Origin: CAIKNB01 sp964415965
Lineage (GTDB): Bacteria > Patescibacteriota > Patescibacteriia > 2-12-FULL-60-25
NCBI GenBank assembly: GCA_964415965.1
Contig: CAYQCK010000001.1
Location: 434,001 to 498,000 of the forward strand
Length of the DNA: 64,000 nt
Direction: 5' to 3'
Part shown: positions 38,813 to 48,076 of the stretch, piece after piece
How positions within the stretch are numbered: the stretch's first letter is position 1
How the letters are laid out: every line of letters begins with the position of its first letter
The notes under the pieces: model-generated
Database searches by the model: none
The model's input: the letters and a program-made list of their open reading frames with translations, nothing else
Told to the model about the DNA's origin: nothing
Made by a program: the position numbers and the translations under genes

Positions 38813-39117
38813 TGGCCTTCTCGTCATTCAAGAACATCCTCTCGACCAAGGCCGTGCATGACCCCAAGATGCGCGACCTGCAAGTCGCCCAGGTTTTCGC
38901 CGCCAGCAAGCAGGTGCTTGAGGCGCTCTGGGGGCCGGAGAAGGCGGCCTACGTCTCGCCGATGTCTTTCCGCGAGGGGGCGCTGAAGTTCGAGACGGCT
39001 TCGCCGGCGGCCAAGCAGCAGCTGCAGGCGGACCTGCCGCGGCTGAGGAACGAGATCAACCGCCAGCTCGGGCGCTTGGCCGTGCGGAGCATCGTCGTGA
39101 CCGCGAAAGGGTTCTGA
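38809..39117 (+). CDS. DUF721 (DciA-like) protein
   Basis: 102 residues with the DUF721 shape: an N-terminal helix (AQVFAASKQVLEALWG), then PMSFREGALKFETAS, a helical pair KQQLQADLPRLRNEINRQLG and a final strand AVRSIVVTAKGF. DciA members of this family assist loading of the replicative helicase; for short DUF721 proteins the role is less clear. Its ATG overlaps the helicase stop (ATGA), so it is translationally coupled. A second ATG at 38812 is possible. Confidence 0.75.
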   Translation: MMAFSSFKNILSTKAVHDPKMRDLQVAQVFAASKQVLEALWGPEKAAYVSPMSFREGALKFETASPAAKQQLQADLPRLRNEINRQLGRLAVRSIVVTAKGF

Positions 39118-39121
39118 CGGC

Positions 39122-39131
39122 GTGGTATAAT
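39122..39131 (+). promoter_or_regulatory. Extended -10 promoter of the 39140 gene
   Basis: TGGTATAAT-type extended -10 (TATAAT at 39126-39131), 8 nt before ATG 39140. No good -35. Confidence 0.65.
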
Positions 39132-39139
39132 CTTCGCGC

Positions 39140-39529
39140 ATGTCCTTCCGCGCCTACATCGTACTGATGATCGTCGGCACCCTGGTCGCTTGGCTGGGGT
39201 GGGGGATGGTTTTGTGGAACGTGAATCCGTTGGAGGCCGGAGGTTTGGGCTTCGGTATGTTTTTCCTGACCCTGCTCATGTCCTTGGTCGGCACCATCAC
39301 CCTCTTCGGCCTGCTTGTCAGGCTGGGCATCATGAAGCGCCGCGAGCTGGTCATCCGGGAGGTCAAGACTTCGTTCAGGCACGCCGTCCTGTTGGCCGGC
39401 GTCTCGACCATCTCGCTGATATTCAGTGCGCAAGGATGGTTATCATGGTGGGTAATTATCGTGTTCATCGTGGTTGCCGGGACCATGGAGTACGTTTCCC
39501 TCATCATCCAGCATTCACGCCGCGGTTAA
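39140..39529 (+). CDS. Membrane protein, four spans
   Basis: 129 residues with spans at about 5-27, 38-63, 80-97 and 102-120. A basic loop (IMKRRELVIREVKTSFRH) sits between spans two and three. No enzymatic motif. Small four-span proteins of this kind upstream of mreB are frequent in CPR genomes as I recall them; their function is not known. It has its own leaderless promoter. Confidence 0.65.
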   Translation: MSFRAYIVLMIVGTLVAWLGWGMVLWNVNPLEAGGLGFGMFFLTLLMSLVGTITLFGLLVRLGIMKRRELVIREVKTSFRHAVLLAGVSTISLIFSAQGWLSWWVIIVFIVVAGTMEYVSLIIQHSRRG

Positions 39530-39543
39530 GGCCGGTTTGCCCC

Positions 39544-39573
39544 TTGCGGAAACCTGCCCGAAAAGCGTAAGAT
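39544..39573 (+). promoter_or_regulatory. Promoter of the mreB operon
   Basis: TTGCGG (39544-39549), an 18-nt spacer and TAAGAT (39568-39573); ATG 39585 is 11 nt on. Confidence 0.55.
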
Positions 39574-39584
39574 ACGGCCAAGAT

Positions 39585-40631
39585 ATGTGGCCATCTTTTT
39601 TTAGCCGTTTTTCGAATGACCTCGGGATAGATTTGGGTACGGCCAACACTTTGGTCTATGCCAAGGGACGGGGCGTCATCATCCAAGAGCCGTCGGTCGT
39701 GGCCGTCAACACCCGCAACGGACAGGTCTTGGCCGTGGGCAACGAGGCGCGGGCCATGATCGGCAAGACGCCGCCGCACATCCAAGTCACGCGCCCGCTC
39801 CAACGCGGCATCATCGCCGATTTCGAGGTGAGCGAGAAGATGCTCAAATATTTCATCGACAAGATTCATCGCGACAGTTCGGCGCTCGTGCCGCGGCCCC
39901 GCGTCGTCATCGGCGTGCCGCTCGACATCACCGAAGTCGAACGCAAAGCGGTCGGCGACGCCGCGGTCTCGGCCGGTGCGCGCAAGGTCCACATCGTGGA
40001 GGAACCGGTGGCCGCTGCCGTCGGCATCGGTCTGCCCATCTCGGATCCGGTTGGCAACATGGTCGTCGATTTCGGCGGCGGCACGACGGAAATCGCGGTC
40101 ATTTCGCTGAACGGCGTGGTCACGGCCAAATCCATTCCCATCGCCGGCGACGAACTCAACAAGAACATCATCCAATACGCCCGCGACGTCTTCAATCTCC
40201 TGCTCGGCGAACGCGTGGCCGAAGATGTGAAGATCGCCGCCGGTTCGGCCATGCCCCTCACCGAACGCATCGAGGTGCCGCTGCGCGGCCGCGACCTGTT
40301 GTCGGGCCTGCCGCACGAGATCATGGTCAATGACGGCCAGATTCGCGAAGCCCTGTCGCGCTCGATCAAGTCCATCCTCGAGCACATCAAGTCCATCCTC
40401 GAGATAACGCCGCCGGAACTGGTGGCCGACATCTATCGCCGCGGCATCGTCATCACCGGCGGAGGTTCGCTCCTCCGCGGCGTCGATCGGGCCATCACCG
40501 AAGGCACGGGCCTGCCGGTCCGCGTGGCCGAGGAGTCGCTCACGGCCGTCGCCCGGGGCTGCGGCCTGCTGCTCGAAGACCAGCGGCTGCTCGATGACGT
40601 CTCGTTGCCCTCGACCGACCGCATGGCCTGA
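39585..40631 (+). CDS. mreB: Rod shape-determining protein MreB
   Basis: 348 residues, the normal MreB length. Actin-fold nucleotide motifs are clear: phosphate-1 DLGTANTLVYAKGRG near residue 15, phosphate-2 VVDFGGGTTEIAV near 160 and the adenosine motif ITGGGSLLRG near 290. The amphipathic N-terminus (MWPSFFSRFSNDLG) binds the membrane. MreB filaments guide the elongasome. It heads mreB-mreC-mreD-mrdA with a 48-nt gap before mreC. In-frame sequence upstream of 39585 lies before the promoter. Confidence 0.97.
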   Translation: MWPSFFSRFSNDLGIDLGTANTLVYAKGRGVIIQEPSVVAVNTRNGQVLAVGNEARAMIGKTPPHIQVTRPLQRGIIADFEVSEKMLKYFIDKIHRDSSALVPRPRVVIGVPLDITEVERKAVGDAAVSAGARKVHIVEEPVAAAVGIGLPISDPVGNMVVDFGGGTTEIAVISLNGVVTAKSIPIAGDELNKNIIQYARDVFNLLLGERVAEDVKIAAGSAMPLTERIEVPLRGRDLLSGLPHEIMVNDGQIREALSRSIKSILEHIKSILEITPPELVADIYRRGIVITGGGSLLRGVDRAITEGTGLPVRVAEESLTAVARGCGLLLEDQRLLDDVSLPSTDRMA

Positions 40632-40679
40632 GCCGCTGACCGTCGGCAGCCGGACCGGGCGTTCGTCTGAACCATCATC

Positions 40680-41504
40680 ATGCCAGCCTTCCGCCGCGTC
40701 CCTTTGTTTCTGACCCTGATCGGGACGGTTTTGGCCGTGGCTATCCTGTATGCGGTCGGTGCCCTGAGCCCGGCGCAGGACGCCATGCGCTGGCTGCTGT
40801 CGCCCCTGGCCGGGTTGTCGGCGGTCCTCGGCTCGAGGATCGGCCACGGGGAAGCGGGCGACATCCCGACGCTCAGGGCGCAGGTCAAGGACTATGAGGA
40901 CCGTTTGGCGGCGTTCAGCGTCGACTACGTCAAGCTGCGCAGCCTTGAAGAGGAGAACCGCCTGCTGCGCGACACCGCCAAGTTCCTGTCGAGCACCGGC
41001 TACGACCATGTCGGCGCGCGCGTCATCGCGCGGCAGATCCAAAGCGACACGGCGACCGTGCTGATCGACCGCGGCAGCGACGACGGGCTGGAGAAGGGGA
41101 TGGCGGTCGTCGTCGGCGACGGTATCCTGATCGGCAAAATCACGCTCCTCAACCGCCGCCTGGCGACGGTGACCCTGGTCTCGGACGAACGCAGCCGCGT
41201 GGCTGCCGCTCCTCTGGGGAGCAGCAAACTGTTCGGCATGATCGAGGGTCTGGGGAACGGCGTTTCCCGCCTGACCCTGGTGCCCCAATCCGAGCCGCTC
41301 AAACGCAATGACGTCATCGTGACGGCCGGTACCGAAGAGAAGATACCGCCCAATCTGGCCGTGGCCTTGGTCGACGAGGTCCAGGGGCAGCCGACCGATC
41401 CGTTCAAGACCGCTACCCTTTTGCCCTTGGCCAGGACCGACCAGTTGAGCCTGGTCACGGTTCTGCGCCCAGCGGCTCTTCGGCCGGAATCCGAATCCCG
41501 CTAG
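40680..41504 (+). CDS. mreC: Rod shape-determining protein MreC
   Basis: 274 residues: N-terminal span (PLFLTLIGTVLAVAILYAVG), coiled coil (TLRAQVKDYEDRLAA, LRSLEEENRLLRD) and the beta-barrel domain with ARVIARQIQSDTATVLIDRGSDDGLEKGMAVV and GLLG-type turns. It is an extracytoplasmic scaffold linking MreB to PBP2. The order within the mre operon and 2-nt gap to mreD support the call. Confidence 0.95.
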   Translation: MPAFRRVPLFLTLIGTVLAVAILYAVGALSPAQDAMRWLLSPLAGLSAVLGSRIGHGEAGDIPTLRAQVKDYEDRLAAFSVDYVKLRSLEEENRLLRDTAKFLSSTGYDHVGARVIARQIQSDTATVLIDRGSDDGLEKGMAVVVGDGILIGKITLLNRRLATVTLVSDERSRVAAAPLGSSKLFGMIEGLGNGVSRLTLVPQSEPLKRNDVIVTAGTEEKIPPNLAVALVDEVQGQPTDPFKTATLLPLARTDQLSLVTVLRPAALRPESESR

Positions 41505-41506
41505 CT

Positions 41507-42034
41507 ATGCGTATCCACAAATACGCGGCCGTGGCCGCCCTGGGTTTGGCCTTCGGGCTGTATGAGAGCACGTTCCAGACGTTCCTATCCGGCTGGCCGT
41601 CTTTCCTGAAACCGGTCCTGCCTTGCCTGGTGTTTTTCATGCTTCTCGAGCGGCGCGGTTACGCCCTGGTCTTCGGGGCGTGCGCCGGTACGGTGATGGA
41701 CCTGTTCGCCGTCGAAAATCCGAGTTTCGCGCCGTGGCGCCTGCTCTTCATCGCTTCCTTGCTGTGGATCGCTTCGGAGCGGATTTTGACCAACCGTTCG
41801 GTCTATTCCACGGTCGCCATGGTCATGGCCGGCCGGCTGTTGGATTGGTCCTGGCTTGTGGCCGCGCAGTGGCTGTTGGGCCTGGTTGGGCGCAGCGTCA
41901 GGTTCGCGCCCAGTCTCCGGAGCTTGGGGGAAACGGCCGTCATGGATCTGATCCTTACGGTCGCGTTGTTCTTTCTGGGCCTGTTCGTCATGCGCCGTTA
42001 TCTGCGGCCGCGCCGTGTTTTGGCTTATGGCTGA
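41507..42034 (+). CDS. mreD: Rod shape-determining protein MreD-like
   Basis: 175 residues with five or six spans. It begins 2 nt after mreC and its end overlaps the start of the PBP2 gene. The family has weak sequence conservation; the segment FGACAGTVMDLFAVENPSFAPW matches the typical loop (GxxxDx) of MreD. Position between mreC and mrdA makes the assignment fairly safe. It anchors MreC and PBP2 in the membrane. Confidence 0.85.
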   Translation: MRIHKYAAVAALGLAFGLYESTFQTFLSGWPSFLKPVLPCLVFFMLLERRGYALVFGACAGTVMDLFAVENPSFAPWRLLFIASLLWIASERILTNRSVYSTVAMVMAGRLLDWSWLVAAQWLLGLVGRSVRFAPSLRSLGETAVMDLILTVALFFLGLFVMRRYLRPRRVLAYG

Positions 42035-43997
42035 CCGTGAGAGGCAACTGTTTCCGTTGCGGGAGAAGGGCATCGGCCTGCAGGTCGATCTCGGTAACCG
42101 GCAGACGGTGGCCCATGAGGTCCTCTTCGAGGACAGCTATCAGCATATCTCGGACAATCCGGTGTTTCTCGGGCCGGCGTTGCCGCGCAAGCGATTTTGG
42201 CTGGCCGTCGTGGCGATCGTGGGCTTGACCGGTCTGCTGTTGGGCCGGGCATTTTGGATGCAGGTCGCCGTACCCGGCATCTACCATGAACGCGCCGAAC
42301 AGAACCGCCTGAGGCGCGAAGTCATCCCGGCGCGGCGCGGCATCGTGCGCGACCGCCAAGGCAAGGTCCTGGCCGAGAATATGCCGGCCTTCGACCTGCG
42401 CGTCATCCCTTGGCTCATGCCGCGGAACGCCGAAGAGCGGGACCAGCTTTTGGGCCAAGTCGGCCGCTCGGTCGGGATGACCTTGGACGAGATGCTGGCG
42501 GCCATGGCTTCGTCGAGCGACCCGGCTGAGAGCCTGACCTTGAAGCGCGATATCCCTTACGACCAAGCGCTGGCGGTCGAGATTGCGGTCGGGGACAATC
42601 CCGCGCTCCACATTGCGACCGGCAACAAGCGCCGCTATCCGGAAGCCCCGCGCCTCCAGACGCTCTCGCACGTGCTGGGCTATGTAGGTCCCATTTCGCC
42701 CGGAGAACTCAAGAGCCAAAAGTCCGAGGGCTACCGCCAAACCGACGTCATCGGCAAGACCGGCGTTGAACATACTTATGAATCATCGCTTCGCGGTCAG
42801 GCTGGAGAAAAGGTTTATGAGGTGGATGCCCAGAATACCGTCACCGCCCTGGTCAGCGAACGCGCCCCTCAAGACGGTTCTGATTTGACTTTGACCATCG
42901 ACCTCGAGCTCCAACGGGCGGTCGAGGAGGCTTTGCGCAAGGGGATGGAGCGCGCCAAGCTTAAGCGCGGTTCGGCTATCGTCATGGATCCGCGTGACGG
43001 TTCTCTGCTGGCGGTCGCTTCGTTGCCGGCGTATGACGATAACCTGTTCTCCGGCATCGTCTCGTCGACCTATTACGCCAAGCTCCTGAAGGATGAGGAT
43101 CGGCCTTTGTTGCCTCGGGCGTGGTCCGGCGTCTATCCGTCCGGCTCGACCGTCAAGCCGGTTGTCGCGACGGCGGGCCTCATGGAGAAGGTGATCTCGG
43201 CCAACACCACGGTCAATTCGAGTGGAGGCATCCGTATCGGCCAGACGTTTTTTCCGGATTGGAAGGCTGGCGGCCACGGCACGACCAATGTCCGTAAGGC
43301 CATCGCCTGGTCGGTCAATACGTTTTTCTACATCATCGGCGGCGGTTACGAATCGTTCGTCGGCCTGGGCGTCGACCGTTTGACCAAATGGCTCCGCATC
43401 TTCGGCCTCGGGACCGTGACCGGCCTGGATTTGCCGGGCGAGGCCTCGGGTTTCGTGCCGTCCAAGGCGTGGAAAGAGAAGACCAAGGGCGAACGCTGGT
43501 TCGTCGGCGACACCTACAACTTGTCCATCGGCCAGGGCGACCTTCTGGTCACGCCGCTCCAGGTGGCGGAGTTCACGGCCGAGGTGGCGAACGGCGGGTA
43601 TAAAGTCACGCCGCATGTCGGGAACGTATCCTCGACGCGCTTCGTGCGCGGCGAACGGCTGGCCGACGGCTATGTCATGGATATCGTGCGCCAGGGGATG
43701 CGCGACACCGTGGTCTACGGCTCGGGCACGCTTTTGAAGTCCCTGCCGTTCGCCGCCGCCGGCAAGACCGGTACGGCCCAGTGGCGCCGCGACCGGCTGA
43801 ACCACGCCTGGTTCACGAGCTTTGCGCCGTTTGACGATCCCCAGGTGGTGGTTACGGTATTGCTCGAAGAAGGGGACGAAGGGTCGCGGACGGCTTTGCC
43901 TGTCGCCCAAGAAATCCTTCAGGCCTGGCATCGCCAATCCGAAGGATTGCCCATCGGAATGCCAGGATTCGATGCCGCGACCGGCACAAGCCGCTAA
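42027..43997 (+). CDS. mrdA: Penicillin-binding protein 2 (peptidoglycan transpeptidase)
   Basis: 656 residues. It has one N-terminal span (FWLAVVAIVGLTGLLLG), the dimerisation domain with RREVIPARRGIVRDRQG, and a transpeptidase domain. Active-site motifs are STVK (S374, K377), SVN (S429-N431) and KTGT (K580-T583). It cross-links peptidoglycan in rod elongation with MreBCD. The first methionine of MADRERQ at 42027 overlaps the mreD stop, giving translational coupling. Length is typical. Confidence 0.96.
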   Translation: MADRERQLFPLREKGIGLQVDLGNRQTVAHEVLFEDSYQHISDNPVFLGPALPRKRFWLAVVAIVGLTGLLLGRAFWMQVAVPGIYHERAEQNRLRREVIPARRGIVRDRQGKVLAENMPAFDLRVIPWLMPRNAEERDQLLGQVGRSVGMTLDEMLAAMASSSDPAESLTLKRDIPYDQALAVEIAVGDNPALHIATGNKRRYPEAPRLQTLSHVLGYVGPISPGELKSQKSEGYRQTDVIGKTGVEHTYESSLRGQAGEKVYEVDAQNTVTALVSERAPQDGSDLTLTIDLELQRAVEEALRKGMERAKLKRGSAIVMDPRDGSLLAVASLPAYDDNLFSGIVSSTYYAKLLKDEDRPLLPRAWSGVYPSGSTVKPVVATAGLMEKVISANTTVNSSGGIRIGQTFFPDWKAGGHGTTNVRKAIAWSVNTFFYIIGGGYESFVGLGVDRLTKWLRIFGLGTVTGLDLPGEASGFVPSKAWKEKTKGERWFVGDTYNLSIGQGDLLVTPLQVAEFTAEVANGGYKVTPHVGNVSSTRFVRGERLADGYVMDIVRQGMRDTVVYGSGTLLKSLPFAAAGKTGTAQWRRDRLNHAWFTSFAPFDDPQVVVTVLLEEGDEGSRTALPVAQEILQAWHRQSEGLPIGMPGFDAATGTSR

Positions 43998-44011
43998 AAG
44001 TTTTTGCGGTC

Positions 44012-44083
44012 TTGACAGTGCGTCCGTCTCTTGGTTATCCTGATGAGGCAATAAACGAACGCGCTGACCTGACGGAAGCGCGT
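44012..44083 (+). promoter_or_regulatory. greA promoter and leader hairpin
   Basis: TTGACA (44012-44017), a 17-nt spacer and TTATCC (44035-44040). The leader of about 50 nt contains a 7-bp stem ACGCGCT (44059-44065) and AGCGCGT (44077-44083), 11 nt before ATG. No Shine-Dalgarno is visible. Confidence 0.6.
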
Positions 44084-44094
44084 ATTTCATCATT

Positions 44095-44559
44095 ATGGCA
44101 GACAAAATCACGTACGTGACCGCCGAAGGCCTGGAGAAACTCAAGGCTGAATTGACGTACCTCAAGATGACCAGGCGGCGTGAGATAGCCGAGCGCATCG
44201 ATGCGGCCAAATCCCTGGGTGACCTGTCGGAGAACGCCGAATACCACGAGGCCAAGGATGCCTTGGCGTTCGTTGAAGGGCGCATCCGCGAGATCGAGGA
44301 CATGCTCAAAAACTATTCGGTCATCCCGTCCGAGCAGACCGGTGATACGGTCCACATCGGCTCTAATGTCGAACTTGAGGTCAGGGGAGCCAAGAAGAAC
44401 TACAAGATCGTCGGCGCCAATGAGGCTAACCCCCTCGAGGGTTTGATCTCGAACGAATCTCCGCTCGGTTCGGCGTTCATCGGCCGGAAGGTCGGCGAAG
44501 TCGTCGACATCGAGACCCCGGGCGGCTCGACTAGCTACCGCATCCTGTCCATCAGTTGA
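44095..44559 (+). CDS. greA: Transcription elongation factor GreA
   Basis: 154 residues. It shows the N-terminal coiled coil with the tip LGDLSENAEYHEAKDALAFVEGRI, whose acidic residues reach the polymerase active centre, and the C-terminal FKBP-like domain with NPLEGLISNESPLGSAFIGRKVGEVV. GreA stimulates cleavage of backtracked RNA. Its stop is 11 nt before the flavoprotein ATG, so they are likely co-transcribed. Confidence 0.97.
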   Translation: MADKITYVTAEGLEKLKAELTYLKMTRRREIAERIDAAKSLGDLSENAEYHEAKDALAFVEGRIREIEDMLKNYSVIPSEQTGDTVHIGSNVELEVRGAKKNYKIVGANEANPLEGLISNESPLGSAFIGRKVGEVVDIETPGGSTSYRILSIS

Positions 44560-44570
44560 GACCGACCGAG

Positions 44571-45833
44571 ATGGGGGATTTTGACGTCATCATCGTCGGC
44601 GCCAGTTTCTCCGGCCTGGCGCTGGCCCATCACCTGCCGCGCGGTTTGCGCGTCCTGGTGTGCGACGTCAAACCGGCGGTCGGTTCGAGCGTCGAATCCA
44701 CCGGCCTCATCACGCAGCGCACCCGCGACGAGATCGCGGGTTTTTTCGAGGTCGACCGCCACATCACCAACCCGATCGACGCGATCTGCGTGGTCGCGCC
44801 GGGTTTCAAGGAACATTTCATCTCCAAAGTCCCGGAACCCTGGATTTTCCAGACCGATACCCGGGGCTTGGTCGCCGGGTTGGCCCAGTCCCTGCCTCCG
44901 AATGTGACGGTCATGCCCGGCACGGCCTTGGTCGGCGTAGGCTTCAGGGACGGCCGTGTCGCACGCGTGACATTGCAGAACAGCGGAGACAGAATAGAGG
45001 TCGCGACGCGCTTCGTGGTCGGGGCTGACGGTGGCCGTTCGAAGGTCGCGAGCCTTGTCCCGAGCCTGGACCGCAACCGGAAGTTCCTATTCGGTTACGA
45101 ACGGGTGGTGCCGGGACGCGTGCAACTCGGAGAGAACCCGGAAAGGACGATTTACCATTACTGGTTCGGCGAGTTCTCGTTGGGTTACGGCGGCTGGCTT
45201 TCGCCGACGAAGATTCTGGGCCGTCCGGCGTTCCGCGTCGGTCTGGCTAAAAACATGCGGGATAGGGGAGACGCCGCGGCCCTCACCGACGCTTTCCTGG
45301 CCAAGCTGGCCGAAGCAGGACATGTCTCGTTCGACCCGGCCGACTCCGCCGGAGCTTATGCCTTTGGCGGCTTGATCCCCATCGGCGGAACGCGGCGCCG
45401 CATCTCGAAAGGCAATGTCATGCTCATCGGCGATGCCGCGGGTTTCTGCGGCGCGTTCGCGGCCGACGGCATCAAGGGCTCGGTCGTATCGGCCAAGGAG
45501 GCGGCGCCGCTGATCGCGGGCTATTTGGCGGGCGACCTGCCCGCCCCTCTCCGCCTGAAGCCCGCCATGCAGCGCCACGGCGGACTTTTGGCCTATTACA
45601 ACCGCCAGCTGCGCTATCGCTGGATTTGGGACTTAATGCGCCGCGACCGCACCTTCCGCGCCATGTACGACGTCATTGCGGCCGAGAAGGAAGGCTTTCT
45701 CCACCAGTTCTGCGACAGCAAGGATACGCGGCGGAGCCTGGTCAGGGTGGTGTTGAAACCACGGCATGTCTGGCGCTTGGCGCGTTATGCTTGGTGCATA
45801 TTCATTGACGCTTTGACGCTCCGTCGACCTTGA
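44571..45833 (+). CDS. FAD-dependent oxidoreductase (geranylgeranyl-reductase-like)
   Basis: 420 residues. The Rossmann motif is DVIIVGASFSGLALAHHL (GxSxxG variant), followed by FVVGADGGRSKV and the second FAD motif GNVMLIGDAAGFCGAFAADGIKGSV. The middle has a substrate domain with tyrosine-rich segments (YHYWFGEFSLGYGGWLSP). It fits the group of PHBH-fold reductases and hydroxylases acting on isoprenoid or aromatic substrates; which is not clear. ATG 44571 is favoured over TTG 44556. The C-terminus is basic and may touch the membrane. Confidence 0.85.
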   Translation: MGDFDVIIVGASFSGLALAHHLPRGLRVLVCDVKPAVGSSVESTGLITQRTRDEIAGFFEVDRHITNPIDAICVVAPGFKEHFISKVPEPWIFQTDTRGLVAGLAQSLPPNVTVMPGTALVGVGFRDGRVARVTLQNSGDRIEVATRFVVGADGGRSKVASLVPSLDRNRKFLFGYERVVPGRVQLGENPERTIYHYWFGEFSLGYGGWLSPTKILGRPAFRVGLAKNMRDRGDAAALTDAFLAKLAEAGHVSFDPADSAGAYAFGGLIPIGGTRRRISKGNVMLIGDAAGFCGAFAADGIKGSVVSAKEAAPLIAGYLAGDLPAPLRLKPAMQRHGGLLAYYNRQLRYRWIWDLMRRDRTFRAMYDVIAAEKEGFLHQFCDSKDTRRSLVRVVLKPRHVWRLARYAWCIFIDALTLRRP

Positions 45834-45875
45834 CCTTCGGGGAAAATCGTGGTATCCAACATTGTCCTTTGGATA
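45830..45875 (+). promoter_or_regulatory. Promoter with overlapping inverted repeat
   Basis: TTGACC (45830-45835), a 17-nt spacer and TATCCA (45853-45858). The -10 is part of TATCCAA (45853-45859) paired with TTGGATA (45869-45875); a third TTGGATA is at 45888-45894 across the start codon. This may be an operator or a leader hairpin. Confidence 0.6.
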
Positions 45876-45887
45876 ATGGAGGTAAGC

Positions 45888-47999
45888 TTGGATATCACGG
45901 AACTCCTCAAGAAATACGGCACCATCCGCACCATCCCGGCCGAAGACCTGGCTGCCGCCGGCTACGAACTGCGTCGCGCCCCGGATGGGGCGCGCTACCT
46001 GCATCGCCGCGATGCCGAGGATCCGGCGGACAAGCTCCGCCGGAAACTGGCGCATGCCCTGAACGTGCCGGAAACGTTGTTCGCCGGCCGTTCGCTCCAC
46101 TTCCTGAATCGGCTGCTCTTGGTCCTGGATGAGGAAGTCGGCCGCGTCTTCACCGACGAGGCCGGCAAGGTCACCGAGGGCAAGTTCCTCGATGGCCGGG
46201 TTCTCGAAGAAGAAGACGTCTACAAGAGCTTCGACCTCATGGTCTGCATGCTCCGGGCTAAGGCCAAGGGCCAGTTGGCCCAATTGCGCCAGAACCATGG
46301 CGAAGCCGTGGACACGCTGGCGGAATTGACTGGCCTCGGCATCAATGTCGGAGTCTGGACCAATGGCATCGGCGAGCGGTTCATGGACAGCGAAGAGGGC
46401 GTCGTCACGACCGAGGCAGAATTCCTGGTGCGGGTCGGCAGGGACCTTAACCAAGCCCTCGAGATGTTCGTCCGCCTGGACAAAGCCAAGGCGCAAGGTT
46501 GTCTGAAGGAATTGGCATCGCATCTCGGCGGCAAGCCGGCGATGGGGGATGTCCTGGCCAAGGCCGTAGCTGACCGCAAGGCTCTGCAATTCGCCGCGGC
46601 TACGGCCCTCAAGCGTTTGGCCGGGGTCAAACCGGATAAACGGGACGAATTGGGCATTGCCCAGTTCCATCTGAAGCGCGCTTTGGACCAGCTCAAGTCC
46701 GGACCGGTCGACGATGGCGGCAAAAAGGTGTTCCGCGCCCGCTTGTCGCCCAAAGACCCGCTCGACGACCTGCTCATCGGCAACGACGCGGGTTGCTGCA
46801 TCGGGGTCTACGGCGGCGATGACGAATTCGGCGGCGCCCCTGGCAAGAAAGTCATCCCCGCCATGCTGTTCGATCCGGCGACCCAGTTCATCGAACTGTG
46901 GTCCGGCGACGAGCGCGTCGGCTTGGCCCTGTGCTTCGCCTGCCAGAATGACGGTTCGCCGGTACTGGTTGTCAATTCCGTCGAACTCTCCGGACGGGTC
47001 GCGGGCCATCCCCGGGTCTTGTCCGAACTGGCCTTAGGCTATGCCGTCGATTTGGCCGAAGCCGCAGGCTTCAAGTCGGTCGTCATGGGCAACCATAGCT
47101 ACAACACCGGCGTGAGCCATGGCCGCGACGAATGGCTGGGGCAGCCGGTCAAGGGGATCGTGAAAGTCCACCATCTGACGCGGCGCGTCCACGGCGACGT
47201 CTTCACCAATGACGATGCGGACGAGGATGAAAACGCGCCCCCGGACGGCTCCGAAGTCTTCGGCGTTTCGGCCGTCGTCATGCCGAGCCCGACGAGCAAC
47301 CGGCCACCGGCCCGGGGCGGTGCCTGGGACGAGCAAGGGATGCTGACCTTCGCCCAAGCCCGCGAAATCTGCGAGGTGGTGATCGATCCGGGCAGGATGA
47401 GGGAGCTCGAAAAAGACCTCTACTCATTCTGGCATGCTTACGGCGAGGAGCACCCCTGGCTGGCTAAGGAGCAGTCGCCGTGCGGGTTTACCCTGGACCA
47501 GCTGGCGCGCTCGATCGAAGCGCTGACCGGCGCCCGCCCGGTGCCAGGCCGGAAATCGTCCGTGGCCCTCATCGCCAGGGATTGCTGGGTCGATCCGACC
47601 CAAAGGGATGCGGATGACGAGAGAGGGTCCGGAACGTTGGCTGACCGCGGTGGAGCGGGAGGGGATGATGATGGTTATAGAGTCATCCTCATGCCATTGG
47701 ACTTGGCTGCGCCGCGAAGGCCGCGTCCCAAAGGCCTCGAACTCATCGACGTCGTCGTTTGCATGGAGTTCCTCGAGAAGGTCCTCGGCCCATCGGGGTT
47801 CGGACCGGGCGTTGAGTCGATCGTTTGCGACAATTATATCGAAGCCGTGGAATATTGTTTCCGCGGTCCCCGTCGCGGCGATTGGCACCGGCGACCGATC
47901 GACCCCATGGCCTTTCTGGATACCGTGGAAGCCGCTCTCTCCATCGAAGACGCCGAGACCGTCAGCTGGTGCCATGACGGCTTACCGGTCGACGACTAA
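45888..47999 (+). CDS. Large protein of unknown function
   Basis: 703 residues from a TTG at 45888, chosen because GGAGGT lies 5 nt before it; ATG 45876 is the alternative. The start at 45849 falls upstream of the predicted transcript. No domain is certain. The centre (about 280-430) reads like an acyltransferase-type alpha/beta fold: NDAGCCIGVYGGDDEF, IPAMLFDPATQFIELW, GLALCFACQNDGSPVLVVNSVEL and ALGYAVDLAEAAGFKSVVMG. This resembles a GNAT-like layout but without a clear acetyl-CoA loop. The N-terminus is helical and the C-terminal 200 residues are acidic. It is soluble. Leader and Shine-Dalgarno place it with the accessory class. Confidence 0.6.
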   Translation: MDITELLKKYGTIRTIPAEDLAAAGYELRRAPDGARYLHRRDAEDPADKLRRKLAHALNVPETLFAGRSLHFLNRLLLVLDEEVGRVFTDEAGKVTEGKFLDGRVLEEEDVYKSFDLMVCMLRAKAKGQLAQLRQNHGEAVDTLAELTGLGINVGVWTNGIGERFMDSEEGVVTTEAEFLVRVGRDLNQALEMFVRLDKAKAQGCLKELASHLGGKPAMGDVLAKAVADRKALQFAAATALKRLAGVKPDKRDELGIAQFHLKRALDQLKSGPVDDGGKKVFRARLSPKDPLDDLLIGNDAGCCIGVYGGDDEFGGAPGKKVIPAMLFDPATQFIELWSGDERVGLALCFACQNDGSPVLVVNSVELSGRVAGHPRVLSELALGYAVDLAEAAGFKSVVMGNHSYNTGVSHGRDEWLGQPVKGIVKVHHLTRRVHGDVFTNDDADEDENAPPDGSEVFGVSAVVMPSPTSNRPPARGGAWDEQGMLTFAQAREICEVVIDPGRMRELEKDLYSFWHAYGEEHPWLAKEQSPCGFTLDQLARSIEALTGARPVPGRKSSVALIARDCWVDPTQRDADDERGSGTLADRGGAGGDDDGYRVILMPLDLAAPRRPRPKGLELIDVVVCMEFLEKVLGPSGFGPGVESIVCDNYIEAVEYCFRGPRRGDWHRRPIDPMAFLDTVEAALSIEDAETVSWCHDGLPVDD

Positions 48000-48020
48000 T
48001 CAACGACTGAATTGACGACC

Positions 48021-48055
48021 GCCCGCGGCCTCTTGGCCCGGGCTTTTTCTTTTTC
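48021..48055 (+). terminator. Terminator of the 45888-47999 gene
   Basis: GCCCGCGGCC (48021-48030) pairs with GGCCCGGGC (48035-48043) with one mismatch, then a T-rich run. Confidence 0.85.
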
Positions 48056-48076
48056 CACAACCCTCGACACCGGGCA

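Noticed and set aside
39504..41288. 594-codon antisense frame opposite mreB/mreC
   Set aside because: mreB and mreC are certain on the plus strand.
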